From NCBI RefSeq assembly GCF_037975245.1, contig NC_092583.1:7515264-7579263 (forward strand): 64,000 nt of DNA. The letters run 5' to 3'. The translations under genes and the position numbers were made by a program. Shown in pieces: positions 11,305-22,500 of the stretch; positions within the stretch are counted from its first letter, which is position 1, and every line of letters begins with the position of its first letter. The notes beneath the pieces were generated by a model. The model did no database searches. It saw only the letters and a list, made by a program, of their open reading frames with translations, and was not told the DNA's origin. Origin of the DNA: Apostichopus japonicus (lineage: Eukaryota > Echinodermata > Holothuroidea > Aspidochirotida > Stichopodidae).

Positions 11305-11613
11305 ATTATTTAATAATCAGTTTTATCAATTAGTTTGTTGTACTGAGTGTGATCTTTAACTTTATTTTATTCTTACTTTTATTTACATTTCAGCTGTTTA
11401 CGGCAGATTAATCGTCAATGTTCATGAAGAACTTCCTCTAGACAGCACTCTGAAATTAGCAACTCTGTTTGGTTTACCACCGGCTGAAACTGATATGCTA
11501 CGCCGGGTTTCTCTGATAGAGACACCAGGAATCACTCTGATTAACTTCATGAAAACACGAAACATCATCAACATGTTGGATATCACTAACCTACAAAAGG
11601 GTTTGAGTTTATA
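11305..11613 (+). pseudogene. Orphan copy of DED2 exon 7 with its intron end
   Basis: 11305-11393 matches the intron end before exon 7 (34355-34442), including the acceptor ATTTACATTTCAG. From 11394 the frame is open and encodes LKLATLFGLPPAETDMLRR... nearly identical to exon 7 residues. Homology stops near 11613, before the donor, and runs into a poly-G tract. No other intact exon surrounds it, so it is most likely a relic of a duplicated central gene rather than a functional exon. Confidence 0.8.
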
Positions 11614-11619
11614 TACTTA

Positions 11620-14600
11620 TTGCGTATGGGAAGGGGGGGGGGGGCGGGTTGATTTAAAAAATGGGACTTTCCAGATACTATCTCCACGCTAGCCAAATTC
11701 AGGCTTACGTATAAACTGTAAAACGTCAGGGCTGGAAGCCATTCTCGACATCGATACTATTTAATATATAAATGAGGAATTCTGTTTCATGATATGTAGA
11801 TTTAAACTAGTATACATGGGTAAAATGGACATATATGGACATATATCGATTAACATTGATCTTCATAGGTTTTCTGTGATTTGATACAGACGGCCTGCCA
11901 TAGTTTACTAATGAAATAATGTCTGACCAAACAAACTATGTTTGACAACTTGTTCGGCAATGCCATCATAGGAAATGAAAGAATGCCTCATATTACACGA
12001 TGATCATGCTTAAACTTTGACAATGCTGTATGTGAAACAACACGAAGAGTAATCTTTAGTTTCATTCCATTCTGAATTATCACTTTTGATGTTCGTTGTT
12101 AATATTAACCTTAATTGGCGTAGATCCTGGGGGAGGGGGGGGGGGGGCGGGGGACGTATCCTCCAGCATCTGACTAGGGGGATGTCCCATGTAATCATCC
12201 ATCCTTCTCAATGTTATGGATATGCGTGTGCCAGAAAGCATATTTTTCTTCACATGAAAAAAATGATGATTAATTAAAAAAGTGTTCATTTAAAATGTGT
12301 TTTTAATATTTGAAACAAGGTTACAAGATCAGGGGAATGGGAATGTATTCACCAAAATTTGACTGAGGGGGGGGGGGTGGGGAGGAGGGTGACCCATGTA
12401 ATCATCTCCCTCATGTACAGATAGCCCGTTACAAAGTTGATATCGTTAGATACTGTAATTTACGTGACTATGTAGCTATGACTGTGCATTTAGTAGGTAG
12501 ACTGGTACTATCGTTGTCCTTGGGAAACGTTATTTGGTAGGCTATTAACGGAAAGCCTAGCTCCATTTCTTAAGAAGCTCCACTCAAAGAAACCATAAAC
12601 AATTCTTTTCATTTCAAGATGATGTATTCTCTCCGTCTCATATATACAATCAATAATATAATCTTCAAACTAACGATTGGTCACAATCAATTTGATAAAT
12701 TATATGGCCATAACAGACACTTTCGGTCTCTCATTGAAACATTGACTGAAGCGGCTAAATTTGTGTTGAGTTGTTACAAAGTTGGATATTTTCATTTGCA
12801 CATCTCAATATGAAAATTTTGTGTGGTATATGTGAGCAAAAAAGGCAAAAAAAAACCATCTCCAAATTTCACCATTTTTCATAATTCACTACCTCGGTTG
12901 TCTAAAATTTCTGAAGGGGGGGGGGGGGTTAAAAATAAATCTACGTCACTGCTAAGCTTCATCCGGATGTTTCTATTTGTACACACGCAGCATGGGAAGG
13001 GACTTGCTATATAGATACAGCATGAGGAAATTTCGTTGTGAACTTTCCATAAACGGTGCCAAGTGTATAGGGTATTGTGTTAAATATGCTGTATTGGAAC
13101 AGCAGTGTGAAATCAATTAACTTGCAGTCCTATAGGCTAAGTATCATCAGCATTACCCAAACTACTCAAATATTTACTTTCCATATTTAAGTGAGAACAA
13201 TACGATCTTTGAACACAAATACAGTTTTATTTGAATACGAAATCATAATTTGTAGGCTCTCCCCGACACAGTCACGACAGCTATAGGTTCTTGGACAAGT
13301 TGTAACCGAAAATTGGATGGAAATTACCAGAATTGATTGAGGAACCACTCCCCCCTTCTCTTCCACATCTCCCCCTTCTTCTGTTGTAAGCGCGAAACAA
13401 TATCCTCATAAAATATTACAGAAAACTATTTTTATAATTCTATTAAATGAAGAAGACAGGGTTATCGAATTTGTTATCATTCTTGGTGACGCACATAGAC
13501 TGTTGGACTTGAAGAAGTGTGTAATTAAGCAACCAGCTCGAGCTAAAACAAAGCCTCGTTAGTGCATGGCTAGTTCAAAGTGCAAGATAACGCCAGTGTT
13601 GTCTGGGAACTTTTGAAATTAAGAATTAAAGCAGTAAAATATATATAAATATATTTAAGGTTTCTATTAAAAACCGGTATAATCTGATAAGGGTTTACCA
13701 TGTTAAATTTATTTAGAGGGCGTAATTGTGTCCCAATAGGAATGGAAGTTAAGGATGATTCATATCAGAACGAAGCTCATACAGGACGCTCAGCATCCTT
13801 TGCCTGCATGTGCACTGACAAACACGATGAACCAATTTTTGAACATATTTTCATCCACTCTCTTTACTCCTGTCTGAGATCCCCCAATCTCACTCCCTCC
13901 CCTCTGATGTGAAAAGCTCTCCTCTTTTTGTCAGGTTTCTATTTTGAATGATAACGGAAATTCGTAGAGAATTCTCCAATAGTCCACTATCAGATAAGAC
14001 TATGGGACCGTTTACCACACAAGTCGTCCGTAACTATATGAAAGATTCTATAACGTTATTCACCTTTTCCAGACTAATGATGGTTAGAGAGACAAATAAG
14101 GTGGCACAGTTACTCAATGGAAGTTAAATTGGGGAAGATTATCTCGATGGTCTGTAGACTTTACAGGCAGATCACCTGTATTAATATTAGGCCACCCCCC
14201 CTTCCACTCCTCTCCCTCCGGTTTTGGAAATTCGATGTATTTATTAAAGTACATCATAGGTTACAATTCAAGATAACACTCAAATATATAGGTTCAATAA
14301 AACAAAAACAAAAATCTCACTGAACTGCTTTAAGTTCGATATTGACTCAAACATCACGCGATATGGTTTATATCTAAGAGATCAAGGGTTAGTGGGCGTA
14401 AATTGTTTTATTCATTTGCTAGATACCAAATCATATCAAGCCTGTCCTCCTCTCTTACTACAGCATTCAACCCTCCGTTACCTCTTTCGTGCTCCACTCT
14501 TCAGCGTTTATTATCTAATATTCAGTTGAGAATTTGTCTCATCCTCTGATCGAAGTCATAGTATTTAGTTGTCTTTTAGATTATCTCTAAGGGCTCTCTG

Positions 14601-14780
14601 TTTGAAATTTGTGTTATCACTTCACGCTTCGTAAACGGGACAGCGACTCAGCATAAAAAAACGTATCGAATTATATCAAGAACAAGTTTATATTCAAGAC
14701 CTTTCGAAGAATATTAGCTGTACATCACCTGCACCTGTCTTACACAGACGTCTGTCATTGTAAGTAAAGTAAAACATTTA
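11620..14780. other. Intergenic, no gene seen
   Basis: Contains oligo-G runs (11635-11644, about 12126-12150, 12367-12378, 12917-12928) and AT-rich sequence. The short open frames lack family motifs or splice context. Confidence 0.45.
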
Positions 14781-14784
14781 TGAA

Positions 14785-15510
14785 TTTTTTGGTTTCGATG
14801 ATAATCGTAACCTATGCACACATGCATGTGGAGAGTGTGTGTACGTACGATGTATGTGTGTGTATGTGTGCGTTTGTTTTGCTATCTGACCGAGGACTTG
14901 AATAAAAGAATTTCAGGTCCTCGGTTGTGATTTCTAAAGAATCACCACGTCCTCGGAAGAATTCTATTGTATGGGGTATTGTTAAAGTTAGGGTACGTGG
15001 ATTTGAACAATGGAAAATACAATGGGGTCCTCGGTCTGAATGAAACACAAACATGTGAGGGTGCGTGTGTGTGCGTGACGCCTCGCTTGAAAACACCATA
15101 TCTGAAGGAGAGAAGCTTGGACTAATCTAATATTTGGTGTATACCAGTACCATATTAAGGAGCAACAGCCTATAGTTTATTTTTTTTTTTTTGAGATCAA
15201 TGGTCATTTGGGGGTCACCAGGGGTCAAAGTGAGTAAACCTTGTAAACACGATATCTCAAGAAGAAAAATCTTGGATCAATCTCGCATTTCGTGTGAAGG
15301 AGTACCACATTGAGTTTAAGATCCCTATTGTTTTTGGTGGAGGTCCAAGTCCATTTGGAGTCACTGTAATTCAAATTGTGAAAACCTTGTAACACGTACG
15401 ATAACTTAAGAAGGGAAGGTCAGACGAATCTCATTTTTAGTATGTAGTTGGTATACGCTCAGTACAATATTTTGTTGAGGTCAAAGTCAGTCGGAGTCAC
15501 CAGACGCCAA
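14785..15510 (+). repeat. GGTCA-rich repeat, divergent copy
   Basis: Starts with TTTGGTTTCGATGATAATC, as the array at 24.3 kb does. It then runs through a TG-rich stretch and units with 'ggtcatttgggggtcaccaggggtca' and CTTGTAAACACGATATCTC. It is a diverged member of the 145-bp repeat family. Confidence 0.65.
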
Positions 15511-16010
15511 ATTGTTGAAACATTGTTTTATTAGCTACCGTATCTCCCACATACCAGCCTATCAGATAACATGTGGGTTACGCCTCATACGAATGGAAGC
15601 CTATTGGCGATTCGAAATGAGCTTATGGGCATTCTTAGAATCTAAAACTGAAAATACGAACAAACTTGCATTGGCTTCAACGTGCCGCTCGGAAGCCTTA
15701 TTTCGCGTGCGGAAAGGTGTACTTTGTAGTACAGCAGTTCTATTGGACGTTTTCCGTCGTATTTATTTCAGGTTGGATGTAGTTTCGTTTTGACCAGGCA
15801 GCGTTAATGAAACTTAACAGTTCGTCTAGTTAGATTTTTTACTATGACCAATCTCAATGCGAAATAATTATGTAAGACGGTCTTAGTTTGGCAGTGAGTT
15901 CACGAGCCTTTGTCTGCATCGGCTGTTGATCTCAATTTGTGTAGTCTCTTCCACCAGTTTCAGCATAGCTAGGCCCTAATAGTAACCAGGTGCGTATCCA
16001 GGGGGACGTT

Positions 16011-16195
16011 GGGGGCGCGCGCCCCCCAGGTAAGAAAAAGAGGAGAGAAAAAAAAGAGAAGAAAAAAGGAAAAAAGAGGGGAAAAAAGAGGAGGAGGAGG
16101 AGAGGAAGGAAGGGAAAAGAAAAAGAAAAAAAGAGAGAAAAAGGAGAAAAGGAGGGAGTAAAAGAAAAACGCGAAGACACCGGGAAGAGAAAGAG
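16011..16195 (+). repeat. GC palindrome plus purine-rich tract
   Basis: A perfect palindrome GGGGGCGCGCGCCCCC (16011-16026) is followed by about 160 nt of almost pure A/G sequence. The long Lys/Glu/Arg frames there are low complexity, not a gene. Confidence 0.7.
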
Positions 16196-16499
16196 GAACA
16201 GTGACATCATTACAGCGCTGAAGGGTAGCCAGTGACGGATCAATGATTTCGTGACTCACCCTACCCCTTACACCGACAACTCCATTTTTGACGTTTCCAT
16301 TTTTCTCTCTCACTAATGATCTATATATATACTATATATGGTCTATCATAACGCGTGTGTAGAATTGTGCTATGAAACCAACTGTGGCTGGTCTCGAACT
16401 CGACCGTGTCGTCGGGGAACATGACGCATTTTGGAATGGGGGCGACCGCCGGCCCCCCCCCATTCAGCATTTTTTTAAATGATATCGCTAAGTAATTTC

Positions 16500-16690
16500 A
16501 AAATAGAAAGTGCTTAGAGGCAACTTACAAGGCCTGGGAAGTGTCATTTCCAGCGATCTGGGAGACATTTTCGGCCAAAATTTCTTGTACGCTTCGCGCC
16601 AACCTATGGTGGCGCTACGCTTAGATAATTTGCCTACAGGCTTCGCCCCTCCCTTGGCAAATTCCTCGCTACGTGCCTGTTCGAATTTGT
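16500..16690 (+). repeat. Hairpin-core repeat, copy 1
   Basis: Contains CGCGCCAACC followed by TGGTGGCGCTACGCTTAGATA. The core can pair with itself. Other copies are near 17260-17400, 17940-18060 and, on the minus strand, 52740-52810. Confidence 0.65.
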
Positions 16691-17049
16691 AACGCAAACA
16701 GCAGATATCACATCATATCAGTGAGCATGAAAATGGCGTTCCAGGATGAAAAGCCTCAAAACTGTCCGACTTGCCTGAAAAAATAACCAAAAATTTTCGC
16801 GCGCGAGGCGCGCATTCAACGTGTTTATGTCAATATCATATAAGCAAGCATCGGTTATTACATCGCATGCCATCATGTACCGTACGGTCCGTTCAAATTG
16901 CGCAGTAAACCGCGGGATGCTAATGTAAACAACGACATGTCTCATGTAGATGTATAAAAAGCATGGAGGTCCAATTATGTCAAAACTCTCTTTTACATTA
17001 GTAATGGCGAATTAGGGGCTGCACCCCCGCCGCGCAGTGGCGGAGCGTC

Positions 17050-17430
17050 CATACGGTCAGGGGGCGCATGCCCCCTCCCCCTGACGGACTCAAATGGACT
17101 GCTGGCGCCTTTTTCAGCTCTTTACCACTTTTTACTTATTCTAGATTATTGACTTTTTCATTGCGCTCTCATCTACTTATTGACATTTGTCACATTTTGT
17201 TGGTGTAATTTGGAGATGACACCTATTTATTCTTTGTTTATCTGCAAATTAGCCAGGCCCGGAAAGGGTCATTTCCGGCGATATAGGGAGTATCTTTACT
17301 CAAAAATTTTCTGTACGCTACGCGCCAACCAGTGGTGGCGCTCCGCTTAGATAGTGTTGAAAGCGCCCCTACAGACCATTCTCGCCCCTCCTGACCAATA
17401 CCCCTAGCTCCGCCACTTCCGCCGCGCCTC
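17050..17430 (+). repeat. Hairpin-core repeat, copy 2
   Basis: Has GGGGGCGCATGCCCCC at its left side (about 17060) and CGCGCCAACC/TGGTGGCGCTCCGCTTAGATA at about 17320-17355. Confidence 0.65.
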
Positions 17431-17939
17431 CTACGCCTATGTGTATAGTGTTCGGTTTCGGAAATATCTGCTATTTTTTCATTTCCTTCAACCAAGTTTT
17501 ATAATAGCCGTAATAAGAGGTTTTAATATTTGTACACCAATAAATTAACTGTGTCTGAATTTTAGAAAATTTATGACCAACATTCTGCATCACACTTCCC
17601 TCTACTCGTGCAATTTTGACCGGTCTGTTAGGGGTTGAAGGAAGTTTTTTCTATATTGGTTGTCCATAGATGAAATTTTGTACAACATTATGGGTATGTT
17701 TTGAAGTGAAATGTGAATTTTCAAATTCTGAACAAATATGGGGCTTAAAACCTTGAAAAGTGGGGCTGACGGGTATTGTGGGCCGCGACGTAGAATCACC
17801 TACAAAAGCAAAGACCCACAGGAGATGCGATCAGGTCGAACATGATGTGTGTCGGGTTGACAATCTTCAAAAAGGTTATGGATGGAAAAACAACAATTAG
17901 GAAATACTTGGTTCTCAGGCAAAAAGTGTACATCTGGTT

Positions 17940-18090
17940 GGTCATTTCAAGCCCGAGAAGTGCCGTTTCCGGTGATCTGGGGGGTCTCAAAACAAGAAAT
18001 TTTCTTGTACGCTGCGCGCCAACCGATGGTGGCGCTCCGCTTAGATAGTAATTCGTGCCCCCCGGGTTCGAAAATCCTGGATACGCGCCT
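17940..18090 (+). repeat. Hairpin-core repeat, copy 3
   Basis: Same core as copies 1 and 2, ending 'gatacgcgcctgg' like other repeat ends in the window. Confidence 0.65.
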
Positions 18091-18099
18091 GGTAACGTT

Positions 18100-19566
18100 C
18101 GACTTTCGTCACGTTTATGATTATGGGACAACTTGAACAAACCTGGCTAGGCCTGTGAGCAATTTTATGTTGTCTAGTCCAGCAACGGTTGGGTAGAATA
18201 GGGTTCGTTAACACAACAACGTGAATTAATCCAGTCATAATACTAATACACCTTAAGATGGCAAAACATCTCCTCAATTATTTATTGAGGCATTTTCATA
18301 CTGGCTATCAGTCATAATACGCAAAGTATCGAACAATTTAAGGAGTTTTGAGAAAAGCTTGCTGTTGTTGCTGCTAGGACTTTTGGAAGATAGATGGCTC
18401 TTAAAACCTTAGATTTTCATTGTTTCAAGTTAAATTTCATACTGCAAAGAAACATGACTTTCCAATGCGCAATTACGTAGCGCCATGTATCTGACTAACT
18501 GCCTAAACTTTGTTCATAGAAAGTATTGATTTTGCAGTTCTGTACTTTGGAGACTTGAACAACAATCATATAGGCCTAGTGGGCGAGTGAAATTTGGCGA
18601 GTAGATGTTTAGCCACGGTTGTCAAATAGCGAGTACTTTTAAAAATATTTTTCCAGGACTGAAAACCTTCAAAACCTGTTTTCTCATGGTAGAAATCATG
18701 GATACTTCTCATACATGGTATATGGATTTGCCATATTGAGTACAAGAATCCTATTGCTTGTGAGGTCAATCTCCTATAGGTCACCAGAGGTCAAACTCTG
18801 AAAAACCTTTTACATGGTATCTAACGATGAAATCGTGGATTCCTCTTATACTTGGAGTGTTGATTCATAACATTGAGTACAATACCCCTATTGTTTTTGG
18901 TGGAGGTGTGTATAGCCACGTACAGTAGATTGACCTGAGTTTATTCTGCCATAGTGGTATTGTAACAGCTAGTTCTGATTATATATACTAACAAGCAGAA
19001 GTCTAGTGCATTGAAGTCATCGAAACCTCAATGCATTTAGCATTGGTTATTCACAGCACTCCAGTGAAGGTAAGCATAGCTACATTGTATAACATGCCTG
19101 TACGGGAAATTTTGAATAAAAATATAATTTCTTTAAATAAAATTTCCACTTTTGACCATCGCATACATGAATTTATCAGTTTCTCGAAATTTCACATATT
19201 TTCTCACGATTTCGTTTTTTTTTTCCTCGCAATTCACCATGAAATAAATATAAAACTTTGGTGTTAAATTCCTGATTGATCGTGGAAAGTGTAATTTTAG
19301 AATCGGGAATGACCAAAACCATAATTTCATTATCATATTAAATTCAAGGTTGTTCGTTATACATTCAATAAAAGCCACAACATTCACCCCTTAAGAAGTT
19401 TTCTTTCCGTTCCGATGAACTCTGTATCTATTGCGATATTCCTCGATAAGAATATTCTTTAGAAAGTCATATTTGTTTCTTACATTTTGTTCTAATTGTA
19501 TGCGCAGATCGGGACTCCAGCTGCTTTAATATAATTCTCGTAGAACTAATCAAGCACATATCAAAA
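18100..19566. promoter_or_regulatory. Upstream region of the central gene
   Basis: Holds a diverged GGTCA-rich repeat at about 18660-18910 and otherwise unique AT-rich DNA. No TATA box or non-coding first exon can be assigned confidently; an AATAAAAG at about 19366 is the only TATA-like element close to the start codon. The transcription start is unknown. Confidence 0.25.
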
Positions 19567-19586
19567 ATGGCCAGCACAAAAACCTC
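19567..19586 (+). CDS. Exon 1: start codon, MASTKTS
   Basis: ATG with A at -3 and G at +4; six codons plus two bases, then donor GTAAGT. The phase-2 end is exactly what exon 2 requires: its first base completes Ser7. That fit, in a gene otherwise lacking a start, is the reason for this choice. An upstream non-coding exon cannot be excluded. Confidence 0.65.
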
Positions 19587-22500
19587 GTAAGTATTTTTTA
19601 ATACAAGATTTAAATGTTTTTATAAATGACAGTATTTAAGAAAAGTATTATTTCTTTACTTTGCATTAATCTATGCACAAGCAATGTTATAAACTGACCT
19701 TTTTTTCATGAACAGATAAAAGACATTCTCATAAAGGCGGAGTGTATAGCCTAGTGGTTAACGCCGGCGTCTCCCAGTCATGAGATCCCCGGTTCGATTC
19801 CCCGCCGACAGCAATGTGTGTCGTCTGGCAAGGGTGTTGTTCAATAACAACTTCCTGACATGGACGTTAAATGAATGTGTGCCGAGAGATTGGCTTCGGT
19901 CAGCTTGCGAGTCTATAAGCCTCCATGGCTTCTTTCGCGAGTTCCTGCTTGCGGGAAGATCACATATACATACATACATACATACATACATAAAGAACTC
20001 CTGAAATGTGGGAAACAGTTCAATATCGAATAGGGGTGGGGCACAAAACTCCTAAGGGTAGTAAGACATCACTGCGTCGATTCTTTGGGGTGGTAAAGCA
20101 CAAAGCCATCTCAAATCGCCGATAAAATGGATCCTCTCTGCATTCTGTGCCACAAATTCCATTATTTTAATACGACAACGATGCAGCACCTATTGATTGA
20201 TTACTTTAATGTATTAGCAAAAGGACACTTCCTGTTTACATTTTTCCTAAATGTCTCAAAAAAGGACTTATTTTAAATACCGCCTAAAATTCAGTATGAA
20301 TTCACCCCGTGAAAACTTTAGACCAAGTTGGCTTTCTCTAATAGCGCCATCAATCATCATTAGCGGAGCCTTTTATCAAAGTTAGCTTTTTGGTATAGCG
20401 CCATCATTTACAACTTGTGAGCATGTGCCTCTTTCTCTCAGTTTTTGGCGCTAAATGCGAATGAATTAGAATGTACTGCATGCGTGTGGTCAACACACAG
20501 AAATAGTTGAATCAGAACGTTACATCAGTACATACATGTTATAACGATTAATATTGAAGATAAGTAAATCGTGTTCAAGCAAACTAAATATAGCCTACGC
20601 AATTTCATCAATTTTACTGAAACTGCATATTAACAAGGCTTATAGTCGGTGTTGTTATATATATGTAAGAGAAATTTTGTGAAAGGAATATTTAATATCC
20701 ACAGTAATCAATTGCAAATGTTTGTCTATTAAGAGGATACTTTAATAGGAAATTATTTTATTCGGTCGATTCTCCAATTTCTAGCACTTTTTTACTCCGC
20801 TCGCCATATATACATTCATGCGGACACGTATTTTCTTCACGTTTATGCGGGAGAGGGCTCTTAACTGGAAAATGCTATAATTGCTAGAAGTTTTCGAAAA
20901 GTACTTTCCTGCAGGTCTTTATTCTCCAAATTATTCTCAAACATTTTTTTTAAGAATACACAAGATGACTGAATGTCCCAATGAGGAATTTTTTTTCGAA
21001 GGTTGTAATAAAATCAGTTTAAAAAATTTGACCAAAGGTGACCATATTTAAATATCTAGCATATTTGGGGCCAATACAGCATAACAGGCTACAGGCTAGC
21101 TAGTATCCTAATAATTAGGTCTTGAACGTCTTATTTTTATATCTTCGAGATTTCCTTGCCGACTAATTTGATGGGAACATTTAGTGCTTTTGTGGTTCTC
21201 GACTTTGTAATTCCATGCATAAATCAACAGCTTTTCAAATAAATTAGTGCGGTTTTTAAGACCTAGGCTATATTTCGCAGGCTGAGAGCTGTTCATCATC
21301 ATCATTCCTTCGATCTAAAAATCAACTCTAAATTCTTCGTTACCACGGATACAACCTTCCAACCCTGACCTAACTTTTCACTTTTTGCCTTCCACACACA
21401 CAGAGTGCATACAACGATACCACGATTCACTGTGCAAGATGGTTACGAGGTGCTCGTCATGGACGTGCTAGATACAGGCCGTTTGGCTGTCGCTGGATAT
21501 AATGACAAGACAGAATGCAGCTTTATAGATCTGTTTATGTTACAATTTGATCCTGATTCTCAAGAAAAACCGTCATTATTGACGTCAGAGCCGTATTATT
21601 CTGAGGAATTTACCGAGTTTGGTTCAGAATTGCGGTCTGTTTGTTTACTGGATGATCGTCTGTTTTTAACGTGTTGTAATGATACGATTGCATTGTACGA
21701 TAGTAGTAATGGCGGTCTGGTCAATCGAGGGAAGTTTAACGGTGAAGCCTACTGTATGACAACCAGAGATGGTTTAGTCTATGTCGGTTTAACATCCAGT
21801 GAGGTGATTGTCTTAGATGCGAGAGAATTGAGAATAAAGAAGACAATCACCTTAACAGGATTAGAAGATAGAGACTATCCCTGGGAGATAACAGTTAGTA
21901 ATAATAAACTGTTTATCTGTACAGGCAGGGACGATAGAGCTTTAATGTGTAATAGTGAGGGAGAAATAGAACAGGAATATACACACACACAGTACAGTGC
22001 TTGGAGTATAACAGTCAGTGAAGAGAACGGATTAATATTTATATTATGGGCTGGTGGTGAGGGTAGTCAAGTTGTTGTTTACTCTCTATCTGGAGGTCAT
22101 TCTTCCATCTCTGGGGGTCATATCTTGGCTTCTTTTAAAGGTCCTGGTAATTTCTTGGGAATCAGGATCAATAATAACATAAACAGATTGTTTTTGGTTA
22201 CTACAACTGGAGAAGTACATGAATATCACACAGTAAGTACTAATACAGGATATATAGGCCTATGGTAAAAATTAGGACTATTTATCACTTTTATTAAAGC
22301 AATCCTTTGATTGAAGCACAACAAATTGGGTGTCATTCTATGCGAACAAGTAAGGAGAAGACACTCTTACATGTTTTGAGATCTGCTTTGCAATATTTAA
22401 AGAAAAATAAGAACATTTTTTTCCTTGGGATTTGCTGATTCTGGTAAGGTTGTCATCGAAGTGTTTCTGTCAATGTTCATAAAAGTGAAATTTTTTTCCT

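Noticed and set aside
15932-16313. Long Phe/Leu/Ser minus-strand frames and a Lys/Arg-rich plus frame
   Set aside because: They translate the purine-rich low-complexity tract next to a repeat; no family motif or gene context.
19745-19815. Functional tRNA gene in intron 1
   Set aside because: Repeated with the same non-tRNA body at 38.5 kb and ends in (CATA)n, so it is a retroposed SINE.
21405-22268. Single-exon intact gene starting at 21405
   Set aside because: The first codon there is GTG just after a CACACAG acceptor, and the frame runs through a strong donor GTAAGT at 22233; exon 1 at 19567 and exon 3 at 26865 join in phase.
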